Source: Pseudomonadota bacterium (GTDB lineage Bacteria; Desulfobacterota; Desulfobacteria; Desulfobacterales; Desulfobacteraceae). From it: DNA of 21,709 nt. The stretch lies in NCBI GenBank assembly GCA_018812385.1, contig JAHJDU010000275.1, forward strand, positions 1-21,709. The letters run 5' to 3'. Both the position numbers and the translations under genes were made by a program. Below the pieces are notes generated by a model. It saw only the letters and a list, made by a program, of their open reading frames with translations. It ran no database searches and was not told the origin of the DNA. This document shows positions 1 through 8,841 of this stretch, in pieces. The stretch's first letter is position 1; every line of letters starts with the position of its first letter.

Positions 1-553
1 ACGGCGGTGGAATCTGTATTCCTTCGTTTTTACAATATCCGTTCGCAACCAGTGATTGAGGCTTACTAAGACTGGTTTTCCCCGTTACCAGCCACTTGTC
101 CCATCCCGGATGACCGTTGGCAAATACATATCTTAAACTACCGGCATTTTCCCCAAAATAATTATCAGTAAAAGATGATGGGGATAGAGCAATAGACCCT
201 TCTTCACCTAAAGGAACGGGTCGACCTTTAAAAGGAACAAAGAAATTTTTCTTAACAATCATAACTTCCTGCTGGTCAACCCAGAAAGCGTCTTTCCCGG
301 CGATTGAGACTGGTTCGCTGTTTAAAGGGCCATAATACTCAGCCCCGCTTTCCACATATATCAGCCCACCTTGGGGAATTACAATCCTGCTGTCCTGGAT
401 GTAACTCTGTCGAATCAGGAATCCATGCTGGATTTTTCTTTTCGTGCCATGCCTGTTGGTTGCTCCCTTTGCTCTCAGAAATTTCGGCATCTCCAAAGGA
501 TCCACAAAAACGGCATCCGGTGCTGGCAAATGATAATGCGCATTGTTTTCCAT
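1..553 (-). CDS. Unrecognised protein, 3' end beyond window
   Basis: An open frame runs from ATG at 553 to the window edge with no stop (184 codons seen). A GTGGGGA stretch just upstream of the ATG can serve as ribosome binding site. The gene lies 13 bp after the M20D amidohydrolase stop on the same strand, so it is probably the last or a late gene of the peptide-uptake operon. The protein begins MENNAHYHLPAPDAVFVDPL and has no signal peptide or membrane segment. It is rich in aromatic and glycine residues and reads like a beta-rich soluble protein. I do not recognise a family. The operon position suggests a role with the amidohydrolase or the imported compound, but this is inference. An overlapping short frame at 339-566 is a shadow. 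Confidence 0.7.
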   Translation of the reverse strand, partial: MENNAHYHLPAPDAVFVDPLEMPKFLRAKGATNRHGTKRKIQHGFLIRQSYIQDSRIVIPQGGLIYVESGAEYYGPLNSEPVSIAGKDAFWVDQQEVMIVKKNFFVPFKGRPVPLGEEGSIALSPSSFTDNYFGENAGSLRYVFANGHPGWDKWLVTGKTSLSKPQSLVANGYCKNEGIQIPPP

Positions 554-566
554 GATTTATCCCCAC

Positions 567-1763
567 TTAATAATCAATTTCACTTTCCAGCAAAGTCATA
601 GCACAGGAAGCCAGGGCGGCAGCACCCACGGGAAGTGATGCTTCATCTAAATCAAAACAAGAGCTGTGCAGGGGATAATTAGACTTTTTTTTCTCATCTC
701 TGCAACCAAGAAGAAAATAGAAACCCGGAACCTTTTCCGCATAAAAAGCAAAATCTTCCCCTCCCAGAAAAGGGGTTTGAATCTCCATCACGTTTGATTC
801 ACCCAGACAGGCAGATAACGAGGGTTTTAACACCTGAAAAAGACCAGAGTGATTGACCATGGGGGGATTACCTTTAATAATTTTTACCTCTGCTTTTGCT
901 CCCATGTTTTGTGCAATTGCCTTGCACCTTTTTTTAATCAGTTGATGAAGATTATGCCTGGTTTCCTGGGTGAGGGTTCTGATGGTTCCCCTCATGGTGA
1001 CTTCCTTGGCGATCACATTATGAGCTTCTCCCCCGTTAATCAGTCCTATACTGATGATTTTAGGATCCATGGCATCGGTTTCTCTTGTGATCACCGCTTG
1101 CAAGGCGTTAATAATTTGCGCGCTTATGATAATGGAATCGACTGCCTCAAAAGGCTTGGAAGCGTGTCCGCTTTTACCGGTGATGCATAGGTTTAACTCA
1201 TCAGTTGCTGCAAAGAGTTTTCCATTTTTGAGAGCAACTTTTCCAGCAGGAATATGTGGAGCAAGATGGAGACCGACAATAGCATGTACTGCGGGGTTTT
1301 TCAATACACCTTGGCGGATAAGGGTCGAGGCACCGCCCACGGGGATCTCTTCGGCAGGTTGAAAAATGAGTTTTACATTTCCCGGCAACGATTTTTTCTG
1401 CCGGCACAATATAGCTGCAGCTCCCAGCAGCATAGCAATGTGGCCATCATGACCGCAGGCATGCATGATTCCGGGTGTTTTTGAACAATAAGCAACCTGG
1501 TTTTCCTCGTGTATGGGAAGCGCGTCCATATCAGCCCTTAACGCGATTGTCTTTCCATTTTTTCCGCCCTGGATGAGTCCAACTACCCCAGTCCCACCAA
1601 TACCAGCAGTTGCGGAAATTCCCAGGCGAATAAGTTCAGCCAGAACCTTTTTTGACGTGCGGAATTCCTTGAATCCGATTTCAGGATACTGATGGAAATC
1701 ACGCCGAAACTGAATCAATTGATCTTTAAGATCATAGGCCAGGTTGAGAAGCTCAGAGTTCAT
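567..1763 (-). CDS. M20D-family amidohydrolase (hippurate / N-acyl-amino-acid hydrolase type)
   Basis: This 398-residue zinc/manganese amidohydrolase should cut the amide bond of an N-acylated amino acid or small peptide in the cytoplasm. Visible family signatures are FHQYPEIGFKE near residue 23, the ALRADMDALP block near 74-83, HACGHDGH at 101-108 (metal ligands C103 and H105), QPAEE at 135-139 (E138 and E139), GLH at 164-166, and GGEDFAFY near 334-341. The last ligand region reads PLHSSCFDLDE (H366), where many relatives have LHxPxFDFDE, so the pocket may differ. Length is normal for the family (about 390-400). The ATG follows an AAAGGA ribosome site about 9 nt away. The gene lies 42 bp after the ABC ATPase F gene, which fits hydrolysis of the imported substrate. 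The exact substrate cannot be read from sequence. Confidence 0.9.
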   Translation of the reverse strand: MNSELLNLAYDLKDQLIQFRRDFHQYPEIGFKEFRTSKKVLAELIRLGISATAGIGGTGVVGLIQGGKNGKTIALRADMDALPIHEENQVAYCSKTPGIMHACGHDGHIAMLLGAAAILCRQKKSLPGNVKLIFQPAEEIPVGGASTLIRQGVLKNPAVHAIVGLHLAPHIPAGKVALKNGKLFAATDELNLCITGKSGHASKPFEAVDSIIISAQIINALQAVITRETDAMDPKIISIGLINGGEAHNVIAKEVTMRGTIRTLTQETRHNLHQLIKKRCKAIAQNMGAKAEVKIIKGNPPMVNHSGLFQVLKPSLSACLGESNVMEIQTPFLGGEDFAFYAEKVPGFYFLLGCRDEKKKSNYPLHSSCFDLDEASLPVGAAALASCAMTLLESEIDY

Positions 1764-1805
1764 TTTTTTTATTCCTTTTGAATTTAGGGAAAGCCGTTTT
1801 GTCCT

Positions 1806-2786
1806 TTAGTTCCCCGTTATTTTAAGACAGGCAACCAGATGATTCGGTTCCACTTCTAATAATTGCGGTTCTTTGCCCAGGCATTCATCGCATACGTCAA
1901 AACATCGGTTTTGAAAGCTGCATCCCTGCTCCAGGTTGAGGGGATCGGAAATATCACCTTCCAATATGATAGCCTGTTGGGATAATTCCGGGTCCGGTAC
2001 CAGAATCGCTGACAAAAGGGCACGTGTATAAGGATGAAGGGGATTATTAAAAATCATGTCGCAGGGTGCCATCTCCACGATTTTAGATAGATACATCACG
2101 GCAACATAATCACTGATATGTTCGACTACTGAAAGATCGTGGGATATGAAAAGGTAGGTCAAGTCAAATTCCTCCTGCAAATCCATCAGCAAATTCAATA
2201 TTTGGGCTCGGATGGAGACATCCAGAGCAGAAACAGGCTCATCCAGAATCACCAGCTTTGGATTAAGAGAAAGTGCCCTTGCAATACAAATTCTTTGCCG
2301 TTGCCCACCGCTGAATTCATGGGGAAATCGTCTGGCGTGATCCGTGCTCAAACCAACGATATCTAACAGTTCATTCACCCGTTCTTTTCGCCCCCGGGAG
2401 TTTAAAAATCCATGAACCAGCATTGGTTCTTCTATAAATTCACCGATTCTCATCCTGGGATTCAAGGAGCCATACGGGTCCTGGAAAACTGCCTGAACGT
2501 TGCGGCGGTATGACATTGTTTCCTTGCTTTCAAAGTTTTCAATGTTTTTTCCCTGGTAGAGAATCTCTCCATTTGTAGGCTTATGCAACTTCAGAATGGT
2601 TCTCCCGATAGTTGATTTTCCACAACCTGATTCACCTACCAGGCCAAAAGTTTGCCCTCTAATAAGGGAAAAGCTGACATCATTCACGGCCTTGAGCGTT
2701 TTTGCTTTTCCGGAAAAAAACCCTGCTTTCCCTATGTTGAAATGTTTTTTAAGGTTTTTAACCGTAAGGATACTTTCTTCTTTCAT
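1806..2786 (-). CDS. Oligopeptide/dipeptide ABC transporter ATPase, OppF/DppF type
   Basis: Second ATP-binding subunit of the uptake transporter, acting at the cytoplasmic face of the inner membrane. With start at 2786 the protein has 326 residues: Walker A GESGCGKST (51-59), Q-loop FQDP (Q102), signature FSGGQ (158-162), Walker B VILDEP (179-184), then the family's C-terminal oligo_HPY region (LHPYTRALLSAI). It ends with the cysteine cluster CSFQNRC..C..C, which in DppD/DppF-type ATPases is linked to an iron-sulfur site. I chose the ATG at 2786 over a GTG at 2798 because the ATG overlaps the upstream stop as ATGA and is preceded by GGAGGTGGAG at good spacing. The overlap indicates translational coupling with the D subunit. 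Confidence 0.93.
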   Translation of the reverse strand: MKEESILTVKNLKKHFNIGKAGFFSGKAKTLKAVNDVSFSLIRGQTFGLVGESGCGKSTIGRTILKLHKPTNGEILYQGKNIENFESKETMSYRRNVQAVFQDPYGSLNPRMRIGEFIEEPMLVHGFLNSRGRKERVNELLDIVGLSTDHARRFPHEFSGGQRQRICIARALSLNPKLVILDEPVSALDVSIRAQILNLLMDLQEEFDLTYLFISHDLSVVEHISDYVAVMYLSKIVEMAPCDMIFNNPLHPYTRALLSAILVPDPELSQQAIILEGDISDPLNLEQGCSFQNRCFDVCDECLGKEPQLLEVEPNHLVACLKITGN

Positions 2787-3763
2787 ATTTCTCTCCACCT
2801 CCAGCAGGAAACCTGATGACCTTTGCCAACGGATTCGTCGGACGGATATTCAAAAGAGCATTTTTCAACTGCATAGTCACATCTCGGCTCAAAGGGGCAT
2901 CCTGCTGGTAAGTTGAGAAGATCCGGCGGTTGTCCCTTAATACTCATCAGCCGGTGTTGTTTTTCGCCCAGGTGGGGAAGAGAATTAAGCAATCCCTTAG
3001 TGTAGGGATGGCGGTTTCGTTTAAACAATGTCTTTATGTCTGCTTTTTCCACAATCTTTCCGGCGTACATAACCAGAACATAATCGCAGAATCTAGCGAT
3101 AACCCCTAAATCATGAGTTATCAGAATGATGGATGTCTTGTATTTCTCCCGGATTTCCATCATCAATTGCAGGATCTGGGCTTGTATAGTGACATCAAGA
3201 GCAGTTGTCGGTTCGTCGGCAATGAGGATCTCCGGCCGGCATGCCAGGGCCATGGAAATCATTAATCTTTGCTTCATTCCACCGCTCAATTCATGGGGAA
3301 AAGCATTAATACGGGTCTCAGCTGACCGAATTTGAACTTGCTTAAGTATTTCTATGCATTTTTCCTTTAGATTTCGACCGTTTAGATTTTGCCGTCTCCT
3401 GACTGCTTCCCCAAGCTGGTTTCCGATGTTAAAAACCGGATTCAGGGAGGTCATGGGATCCTGGGAAATCATAAATATTTTTTTACCCCGAAATTCCCTC
3501 ATCTCCTGCTGGGATTTTTTTACCAGGTCTTCACCACAATATAGTATTTCTCCTTCCACAATTTTCCCTGCCGGTTTTGGAACTAATCCTAAAATGGACA
3601 GAGAGGTTATGCTCTTTCCACTCCCGGATTCTCCAACGATACCAAGGGTCTGACCCTTCCTCAAACTAAAACTGCTGCCATCGACAGCCTTGATCAGCCC
3701 CATATTGGTGAAGAAATGTGTTTTAAGGTTCCTTACTTCCAGGATTATTTCTTTTTCGCTCAT
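2783..3763 (-). CDS. Oligopeptide/dipeptide ABC transporter ATPase, OppD/DppD type
   Basis: First ATP-binding subunit, 326 residues. Walker A GESGSGKS lies at 44-51, Q-loop SQDP near 100, signature LSGGM at 159-163, Walker B ILIADEP at 179-185, and the D-loop ALDVTIQAQ follows. The C-terminal peptide-transporter extension contains HPYTKGLLNSLP and a cysteine cluster CPFEPRC...C. The LSGGM signature (rather than LSGGQ) is usual for the D subunit, which helps assign D and F. The gene starts 4 bp after the permease C stop and overlaps the F gene by 4 bp (ATGA), so all three are translated together. Confidence 0.93.
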   Translation of the reverse strand: MSEKEIILEVRNLKTHFFTNMGLIKAVDGSSFSLRKGQTLGIVGESGSGKSITSLSILGLVPKPAGKIVEGEILYCGEDLVKKSQQEMREFRGKKIFMISQDPMTSLNPVFNIGNQLGEAVRRRQNLNGRNLKEKCIEILKQVQIRSAETRINAFPHELSGGMKQRLMISMALACRPEILIADEPTTALDVTIQAQILQLMMEIREKYKTSIILITHDLGVIARFCDYVLVMYAGKIVEKADIKTLFKRNRHPYTKGLLNSLPHLGEKQHRLMSIKGQPPDLLNLPAGCPFEPRCDYAVEKCSFEYPSDESVGKGHQVSCWRWREI

Positions 3764-3767
3764 AGTT

Positions 3768-4637
3768 TTATCTTTTACCTCTGACTGCTGCGCGTTGCTT
3801 TGGGTCTAATGTGTCTCTGAGCCAATCACCCACCAGATTTGTGCCCAAAACCACCATCATAATGGCAATACCGGGGAAAGTCGCCAGCCACCAGGCAAAA
3901 GTGAGATATTGCCTTCCATCTGCCAGCATTATTCCCCACGAAGGTGTTGGCGGTTGAACTCCGAGACCCAGGAAACTCAAGGCAGCTTCGAAAATAATGA
4001 TCCGGCCGAGCATTAAAGTGCCCAAAACGATCAGGGAATTAGCAACACCGGGCAAAATATGTTTCAGGATAATCCGGAAAGTACTGCATCCGGCAATCCT
4101 GGCCAGATCAACGAATTCTTTATTCTTAATGCTTAAGACTTCTCCCCTGACAACCCTGGAGTAATCAACCCAGGAGGTTATTCCAATCACGATAATGATA
4201 TTTCTCAGGCTTGGGCCCAGGGCACCGATGAGCGCCAGGGCAATTAAGATATAGGGCATGGAAAGCTGGATGTCGACGAATCTCATGATTATAGAATCAA
4301 TCCGACCGCCAAAGTATCCGGAAACGAGCCCAAGGCAGGTGCCGATAAAACCCGAAAGTACGACAGCTACGAAACCTACAAGCAATGATATTCTGGCTCC
4401 AAAAATCATTCTGCTGAGGATGTCTCTTCCTAATTCGTCCGTTCCCAAAAGGTGTTCAAAAGTCCCGCCTTCAAAAAAGCAGGGTGCTCTTAAAGCATTG
4501 GTAATATTCTGGTCTGTAGGGCTATGGGGAGCCAAATATTCCGCGAAAAAGGCTGCGATCAGGAACAGGAAAAAAATGGCCAGTCCTCCTAAAGGAGCAT
4601 TTCTCAAATGGACCCAGATTTTGTTTGATTTTGGCAA
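3768..4637 (-). CDS. Oligopeptide/dipeptide ABC transporter permease, OppC/DppC type
   Basis: Inner-membrane permease of 289 residues with an N-terminal hydrophobic segment (GGLAIFFLFLIAAFFAEYLA), the short OppC N-terminal domain, and a binding-protein-dependent transport domain of about five more membrane segments. The EAA loop that docks the ATPases reads EAALSFLGLGVQPPTPSWG, a strong family mark, in the last third. The start is TTG at 4637: GAGAGGT lies 5 nt upstream, no in-frame ATG is near, and the N-terminus MPKSNKIWVHLRN fits the family. It begins 14 bp after the permease B stop. Confidence 0.92.
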   Translation of the reverse strand: MPKSNKIWVHLRNAPLGGLAIFFLFLIAAFFAEYLAPHSPTDQNITNALRAPCFFEGGTFEHLLGTDELGRDILSRMIFGARISLLVGFVAVVLSGFIGTCLGLVSGYFGGRIDSIIMRFVDIQLSMPYILIALALIGALGPSLRNIIIVIGITSWVDYSRVVRGEVLSIKNKEFVDLARIAGCSTFRIILKHILPGVANSLIVLGTLMLGRIIIFEAALSFLGLGVQPPTPSWGIMLADGRQYLTFAWWLATFPGIAIMMVVLGTNLVGDWLRDTLDPKQRAAVRGKR

Positions 4638-4651
4638 AGTCTACCTCTCAT

Positions 4652-5569
4652 TCAATCATACTTGATTCTTGGGTCCAGATACATATACATGATATCCACC
4701 AGGAGATTTATAATCACAAAGATCACTGAAGTAACCAACACAGCAGTTTGCACAACGGGAAAATCCCGGTTATATATGGCCTGTACCGCAATTCTCCCAA
4801 CTCCCGGCCAACTGAATATCGTTTCCGTTATAACGGCCCCGCTGAGCATTCTGCCAAACTGAAGGGAGGTTATGGTGAGAATCGGAATCGCAGCGTTTTT
4901 CAAAGCATGCTTCAGAATGACAATGTGTTCTGAAAGTCCTTTGATTCGTGCTGTTCTGATGTAATCCTCATCAAGGACATCAAGCATGCTGGAGCGGGTG
5001 AAGCGGGCAATAGCGGCAGTGGAAAATAGTCCTAAGGTTATGGCCGGCAGTATGATATTTGATATCCCTCCCCTACCGCCGGAAGGCAGCCATCCAAGAG
5101 TAACTGCGAATAACAGAATCAGCATCAAGCCGGCCCAGTAAACCGGGATCGATTGCCCAATAAGAGCAAATGTCATGCCAAGCCTGTCCAAAAACGATCG
5201 TGGCCTTATGGCAGAAAGAATTCCAATTGGCAGAGCAATAATGATTGATAAAATCATTGCCGCTGCAGTCAGTTCAATAGTAGCAGGCAAAGCGCCTATT
5301 ACTAAAGAAAAAGCAGATGTCTGATGTCGGAAGGATTGTCCAAAATCGCCCTGGGAAATATTTTTAAGAAATTCAAAATATTGGACATAAAGAGGTTTAT
5401 CCAAACCCAGTTCGTGACGGAATATTTCTCTTTCTTCGAGGCCTGCTTCCGGTGGTAAAAGAAGATCAAGCGGATCACCAGTAAGGTGAACAATGATGAA
5501 AACAATAACGGTTATTCCAAGAATAACTATAAGAGATTGGAATATCCTCTTGATAATATAACGCTGCAT
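4652..5569 (-). CDS. Oligopeptide/dipeptide ABC transporter permease, OppB/DppB type
   Basis: Inner-membrane permease of 305 residues from ATG 5569. The N-terminus MQRYIIKRIFQSLIVILGIT is the classic OppB/DppB start (amphipathic stretch, then first membrane helix). The following extracytoplasmic region carries HLTGDPLDLLLPPEAG and LGLDKPLYVQYFEFL, also typical. Five further hydrophobic segments follow, with the EAA-like loop DYIRTARIKGLSE. A longer frame could begin at TTG 5596, but that codon lacks a ribosome site, whereas GGAGG lies 12 nt before the ATG. The gene pairs with permease C to form the pore. Confidence 0.92.
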   Translation of the reverse strand: MQRYIIKRIFQSLIVILGITVIVFIIVHLTGDPLDLLLPPEAGLEEREIFRHELGLDKPLYVQYFEFLKNISQGDFGQSFRHQTSAFSLVIGALPATIELTAAAMILSIIIALPIGILSAIRPRSFLDRLGMTFALIGQSIPVYWAGLMLILLFAVTLGWLPSGGRGGISNIILPAITLGLFSTAAIARFTRSSMLDVLDEDYIRTARIKGLSEHIVILKHALKNAAIPILTITSLQFGRMLSGAVITETIFSWPGVGRIAVQAIYNRDFPVVQTAVLVTSVIFVIINLLVDIMYMYLDPRIKYD

Positions 5570-5690
5570 TTCCCGTAGATACCTCCATGAGATCAAGGGC
5601 TGTCATTGCCTGAACATCAACATTCCATATACAATCCAACTAGGTTCCTCAGAACGCCAAGCACCGTTCCAGGATCAAGTGTAATTAGAA

Positions 5691-5727
5691 GTAGTGCCGC
5701 AGTCATTGAAAAGAAATACGGCACTAC
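5691..5727 (-). promoter_or_regulatory. Intercistronic hairpin between binding-protein and permease genes
   Basis: GTAGTGCCG (5691-5699) and CGGCACTAC (5719-5727) form a perfect 9-bp inverted repeat with a 19-nt loop, in the 173-bp gap between the binding-protein stop (5743) and the permease B start (5569). No T-run follows on the transcript, so it is not a classic intrinsic terminator. In operons of this kind such stems usually protect the upstream mRNA and keep the binding protein in excess over the permeases. That role here is inference. Confidence 0.55.
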
Positions 5728-5742
5728 AACGGAATCAACCAG

Positions 5743-7278
5743 CTATTGGGCCAGCTTCAGAATATCACAATCCATTCGTTCACTTCCCGCACTTTGCTTA
5801 AAGTTTGTCACGGTATTACGCACACCGTAATTATCTCTTTGTTGATAGAGGAATATCCAGGGCGCTTCATCTTTAATATACCTGAGGATATTGCCATATT
5901 GCTCATTTCGCTTTTCAGGGTTCATTTCAAATCTGGCAGCCATAAGCATTTTGTCCAATTCCGGATTTACATAATTGGAATAGGTAGACTTGCTGAAGAA
6001 AAGAGGCACAAGGGTTCCATCTGCATCTGACATGGTATTGCCCCATCCCAGCATATAAAACGGTTCTACTTTGTGCGCTTTTCTCACCTGTTCATACTTG
6101 CCCCATTCATAAACATTAAGCTTGGCTCGTATTCCCACTTTGGAGAGCATCCCCACGATGGCCTCAGAGATCTGCTTGTCCATCAGGTATCTACCGCTGC
6201 CAGTTGCAAATTCCGTATCAAAACCATTTGGATAGCCAGCTTCTGCCAGCAATTGTTTCGCTTTTGCCGGATCATAAGAGTATGGCTGGATGGTGGGATC
6301 ATAGCCTAATGCCACAGGCACCAGCGGTGTTGCCAACTCCTCTCCACTTCCCATGAGCACATGCTTAATCAAGCTCTGTTTATCTACGGCATAGTTAATC
6401 GCCTGCCTGACCTTCTTATTCATCAGTGGACCGGCCTTCTCTGCATCAATAAGGTTAAAGCCGATAAAAATTACTCTTCCACTAGGTCCTGAGACTATCT
6501 TTAAATTGGGATCTTTCTCTAATTGTGGGATCATGAAGGCGGGTATGTTAACTGCGATATCTACCTCCCCGGTTTGCAGAGCCGCAATTCTGGAACCGGT
6601 CTCCGGGATCACCCTGAATACAAGTGTCTTGATTGTTGCAGGATTTTCCCCCCAATATTTTTCATTGGCTTCCAGCTCAACATGATCGTTTTTTACCCAT
6701 TTGGAGAATTTATATCGGCCTGACCCAACCGGATTTTTACCAAAGTATTCATCTCCATGCTTCTCGATATAGTTTTTCGGCACGATGAAGGAAGCAAAAG
6801 AGACCCGGGAGGGTAGCGCGGGATCAGCTTTATCGGTAATTATCCTGACCGTGTATTCATCGATCACCTGAACTTCCGTTATTCCACGGAAAAACACACC
6901 AAATGGGTTTTTGGTCTTCTTGTCCCTCAATCGGTCATAGCTGAATTTGACATCATCTGCTGTCAAAGGATCCCCGTTATGGAATGTCACCCCTTTTCTT
7001 ATATTAAACTCCCAGGTCAAGGGGTCAATGTTTTTGTAAGAAGTAGCCAGCGCCATTTCCGAATTGCCATCCCGATCCTTTCTTATCAGAAGATCATACA
7101 TGGTCAGGCAGGCATTAACAAATATGGCTGATCCACCCTTATGGGGATCGAGTGTTGTGGTTTCACCCCCTTGAGCGATTACAATCTTCCCTTTTGCGGC
7201 AGCAAAAACGTTGCCCGCTGAAATCAATGATAAGACAATCAACGAAACCATCATAGACAATAGCATCTTTTTTTTCAT
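5743..7278 (-). CDS. Periplasmic peptide-binding protein, SBP family 5 (OppA/DppA-like)
   Basis: Extracytoplasmic solute receptor of 511 residues that delivers ligand to the transporter encoded just downstream. It begins with a clear Sec signal peptide (MKKK, hydrophobic core, cleavage likely after NVFA at residue 26). There is no cysteine lipobox, so the mature protein should be free in the periplasm of a Gram-negative cell. Family 5 marks include TTLDPHKGG near residue 40, WEFNIRKGVTFHNGDPLTADDV, GSGRYKF, LVFRVIPETGSRIAALQTGEVDIA, VRQAINYAVDK, and LLAEAGYPNGF. Length matches the family. The start has a strong AAGGAGG site 8 nt upstream. As first gene of the operon it is expected to be the most highly expressed. 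Ligand class (peptide, acyl amino acid, or other) cannot be fixed from sequence. Confidence 0.93.
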   Translation of the reverse strand: MKKKMLLSMMVSLIVLSLISAGNVFAAAKGKIVIAQGGETTTLDPHKGGSAIFVNACLTMYDLLIRKDRDGNSEMALATSYKNIDPLTWEFNIRKGVTFHNGDPLTADDVKFSYDRLRDKKTKNPFGVFFRGITEVQVIDEYTVRIITDKADPALPSRVSFASFIVPKNYIEKHGDEYFGKNPVGSGRYKFSKWVKNDHVELEANEKYWGENPATIKTLVFRVIPETGSRIAALQTGEVDIAVNIPAFMIPQLEKDPNLKIVSGPSGRVIFIGFNLIDAEKAGPLMNKKVRQAINYAVDKQSLIKHVLMGSGEELATPLVPVALGYDPTIQPYSYDPAKAKQLLAEAGYPNGFDTEFATGSGRYLMDKQISEAIVGMLSKVGIRAKLNVYEWGKYEQVRKAHKVEPFYMLGWGNTMSDADGTLVPLFFSKSTYSNYVNPELDKMLMAARFEMNPEKRNEQYGNILRYIKDEAPWIFLYQQRDNYGVRNTVTNFKQSAGSERMDCDILKLAQ

Positions 7279-7609
7279 TTTTTTTCCTCCTTATTTGGTT
7301 AAAATTTTTGGGTATGAAAAAAATATTAAATCATCCATTTAACATCAAAATCACTTCCTCGTTTAAAGAGCAACCTTTTTTATTTATTTTTTAAGAAGAG
7401 TAAAAAAGAAATTTCTTCTTGTCAACATACGAGGTTAAAAAATGTGTTTTTTATATTTCTCTTGACAAAAAGGAAGTTCTACCCCCTACTAACACCCATG
7501 AAATAGCTGTCGCTGGTGAGCTTTGAGCATAATCAGTTGAAAATGTTTATATATTTCACATAGTTGCCCTATTTTTTTTGATTTGGGTTTTATTAAATGG
7601 AAATTTACA
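7279..7609. other. Divergent control region between peptide-uptake operon and serB
   Basis: This 331-bp gene-free stretch is AT-rich. It contains a minus-strand promoter candidate (7397-7425). In the leader it has a perfect 6-bp inverted repeat TTAAAT/ATTTAA with a 5-nt loop (7326-7342), which could be an operator or a small hairpin. A plus-strand TTGACA at 7462-7467 could serve serB, but its -10 match is poor (CCTACT at 17-bp spacing or TACTAA at 19). No conserved riboswitch was recognised. Confidence 0.5.
7397..7425 (-). promoter_or_regulatory. Candidate sigma70 promoter of the peptide-uptake operon
   Basis: On the minus strand TTGACA (7425-7420) is a perfect -35 box, followed by a 17-bp spacer and TACTCT (7402-7397), a 3/6 match to the -10 consensus. 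It would give a leader of about 110 nt before the binding-protein ATG at 7278. Confidence 0.4.
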
Positions 7610-8830
7610 ATGAGAGAAATCGTTTTAATTAATATTACGGGTAAAGATAAGCCAGGTCTGACTTCCAGCTTAACCAATATTCTTGCGCAATATGAGGTCA
7701 ATATTTTGGATATCGGGCAGGCCGTTATTCATGATTACCTTTCTTTGGGCATGCTTGTTGAAATACCATCCAAGCATTCATCATCATCAATCCTCAAAGA
7801 TCTTCTGTTTCAAGCCCATAAACTTGACATTCAAATTCGGTTTTCTGCCATTGACGCAGAAAGCTATATCGGCTGGGTAGCAGGGAATGGTCATGAACGT
7901 TTGATCATAACTCTTCTCGGTCGCATTCTTACAGCTGAGCAATTATCAGAAGTTACTGCTGCAATTGCAGACAACCAGCTGAATATTGATATCATTACCA
8001 AGCTTTCCGGATGGGTGTCTCCAGATAACCCTGAATTATTCCCCAAAGCTTGCATACAGCTTACCATATCTGGCAAGCTCAATGATCCCGGCCGGTTGCG
8101 CCGTAAATTACTTGAAATTTCAAAAAAAACCGGCATTGATATCTCTTTTCATGTAGATGACATTTATCGTCATGCCCGCAGATTGATAGTTTTTGATATG
8201 GATTCCACTTTAATCCAATGTGAAGTAATCAATGAGCTGGCAAAGCATGCCGGCGTGGGGGAACAGGTCGCCCGAATTACCGAATCTGCCATGAATGGTG
8301 AAATGAATTTCAAAGAAAGTTTCACCCAGCGGGTGGCCCTGCTCAAAGGCCTTGATGAAAGGATTCTGGCTGAGGTTGCCGGAAATCTTGATCTAACAGA
8401 AGGCGCCCAACATGTCGTAACTACTTTGAAAAAGCTTGGTTTCAAAATAGGAATCATATCCGGCGGCTTTGACTATTTCGGTAAATACCTGCAAAACAAA
8501 TTGGGACTTGACTATGTTTTTACCAATGTACTTGAAATCAAAGATGGAAAAATTACCGGAAATGTCACAGGTGATATTATTGATGGCCATAGAAAAGCCG
8601 AAATCCTCAAAACCATTGCCACAGTAGAAAATATCAGCCTGCAACAGACCATCGCCGTTGGTGACGGTGCCAACGATCTTCCAATGATCAGCATCGCTGG
8701 TCTGGGAATTGCTTTCCACGCCAAACCCACCGTAAAAGAAAATGCAAAAGAATCCATATCCAGCGTTGGATTAGACGGATTGCTGTATTTGATGGGAATT
8801 AGTGAAAAAGAGTCATCACATGTATTATAA
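7610..8830 (+). CDS. serB: Phosphoserine phosphatase SerB with N-terminal ACT domains
   Basis: Catalyses the last step of L-serine biosynthesis, O-phosphoserine to serine plus phosphate. With start at ATG 7610 it has 406 residues. Residues 1 to about 80 form an ACT domain (MREIVLINITGKDKPGLTSS), and a second ACT-like segment follows at about 95-185. The HAD phosphatase core then shows motif I FDMDSTLI (nucleophile D196, acid/base D198), the cap segment with E of IQCEVINELA, motif II ISGG (S284), motif III lysine HRKAE (K329), and motif IV GDGANDLPM (D352, D356). All catalytic residues are present. A TTG nine codons upstream (7583) is less likely than the ATG, though neither has a strong ribosome site. 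ACT domains suggest serine or amino-acid feedback. The gene stands alone, divergent from the uptake operon. Confidence 0.95.
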   Translation: MREIVLINITGKDKPGLTSSLTNILAQYEVNILDIGQAVIHDYLSLGMLVEIPSKHSSSSILKDLLFQAHKLDIQIRFSAIDAESYIGWVAGNGHERLIITLLGRILTAEQLSEVTAAIADNQLNIDIITKLSGWVSPDNPELFPKACIQLTISGKLNDPGRLRRKLLEISKKTGIDISFHVDDIYRHARRLIVFDMDSTLIQCEVINELAKHAGVGEQVARITESAMNGEMNFKESFTQRVALLKGLDERILAEVAGNLDLTEGAQHVVTTLKKLGFKIGIISGGFDYFGKYLQNKLGLDYVFTNVLEIKDGKITGNVTGDIIDGHRKAEILKTIATVENISLQQTIAVGDGANDLPMISIAGLGIAFHAKPTVKENAKESISSVGLDGLLYLMGISEKESSHVL

Positions 8831-8841
8831 ATATTAGTGGG

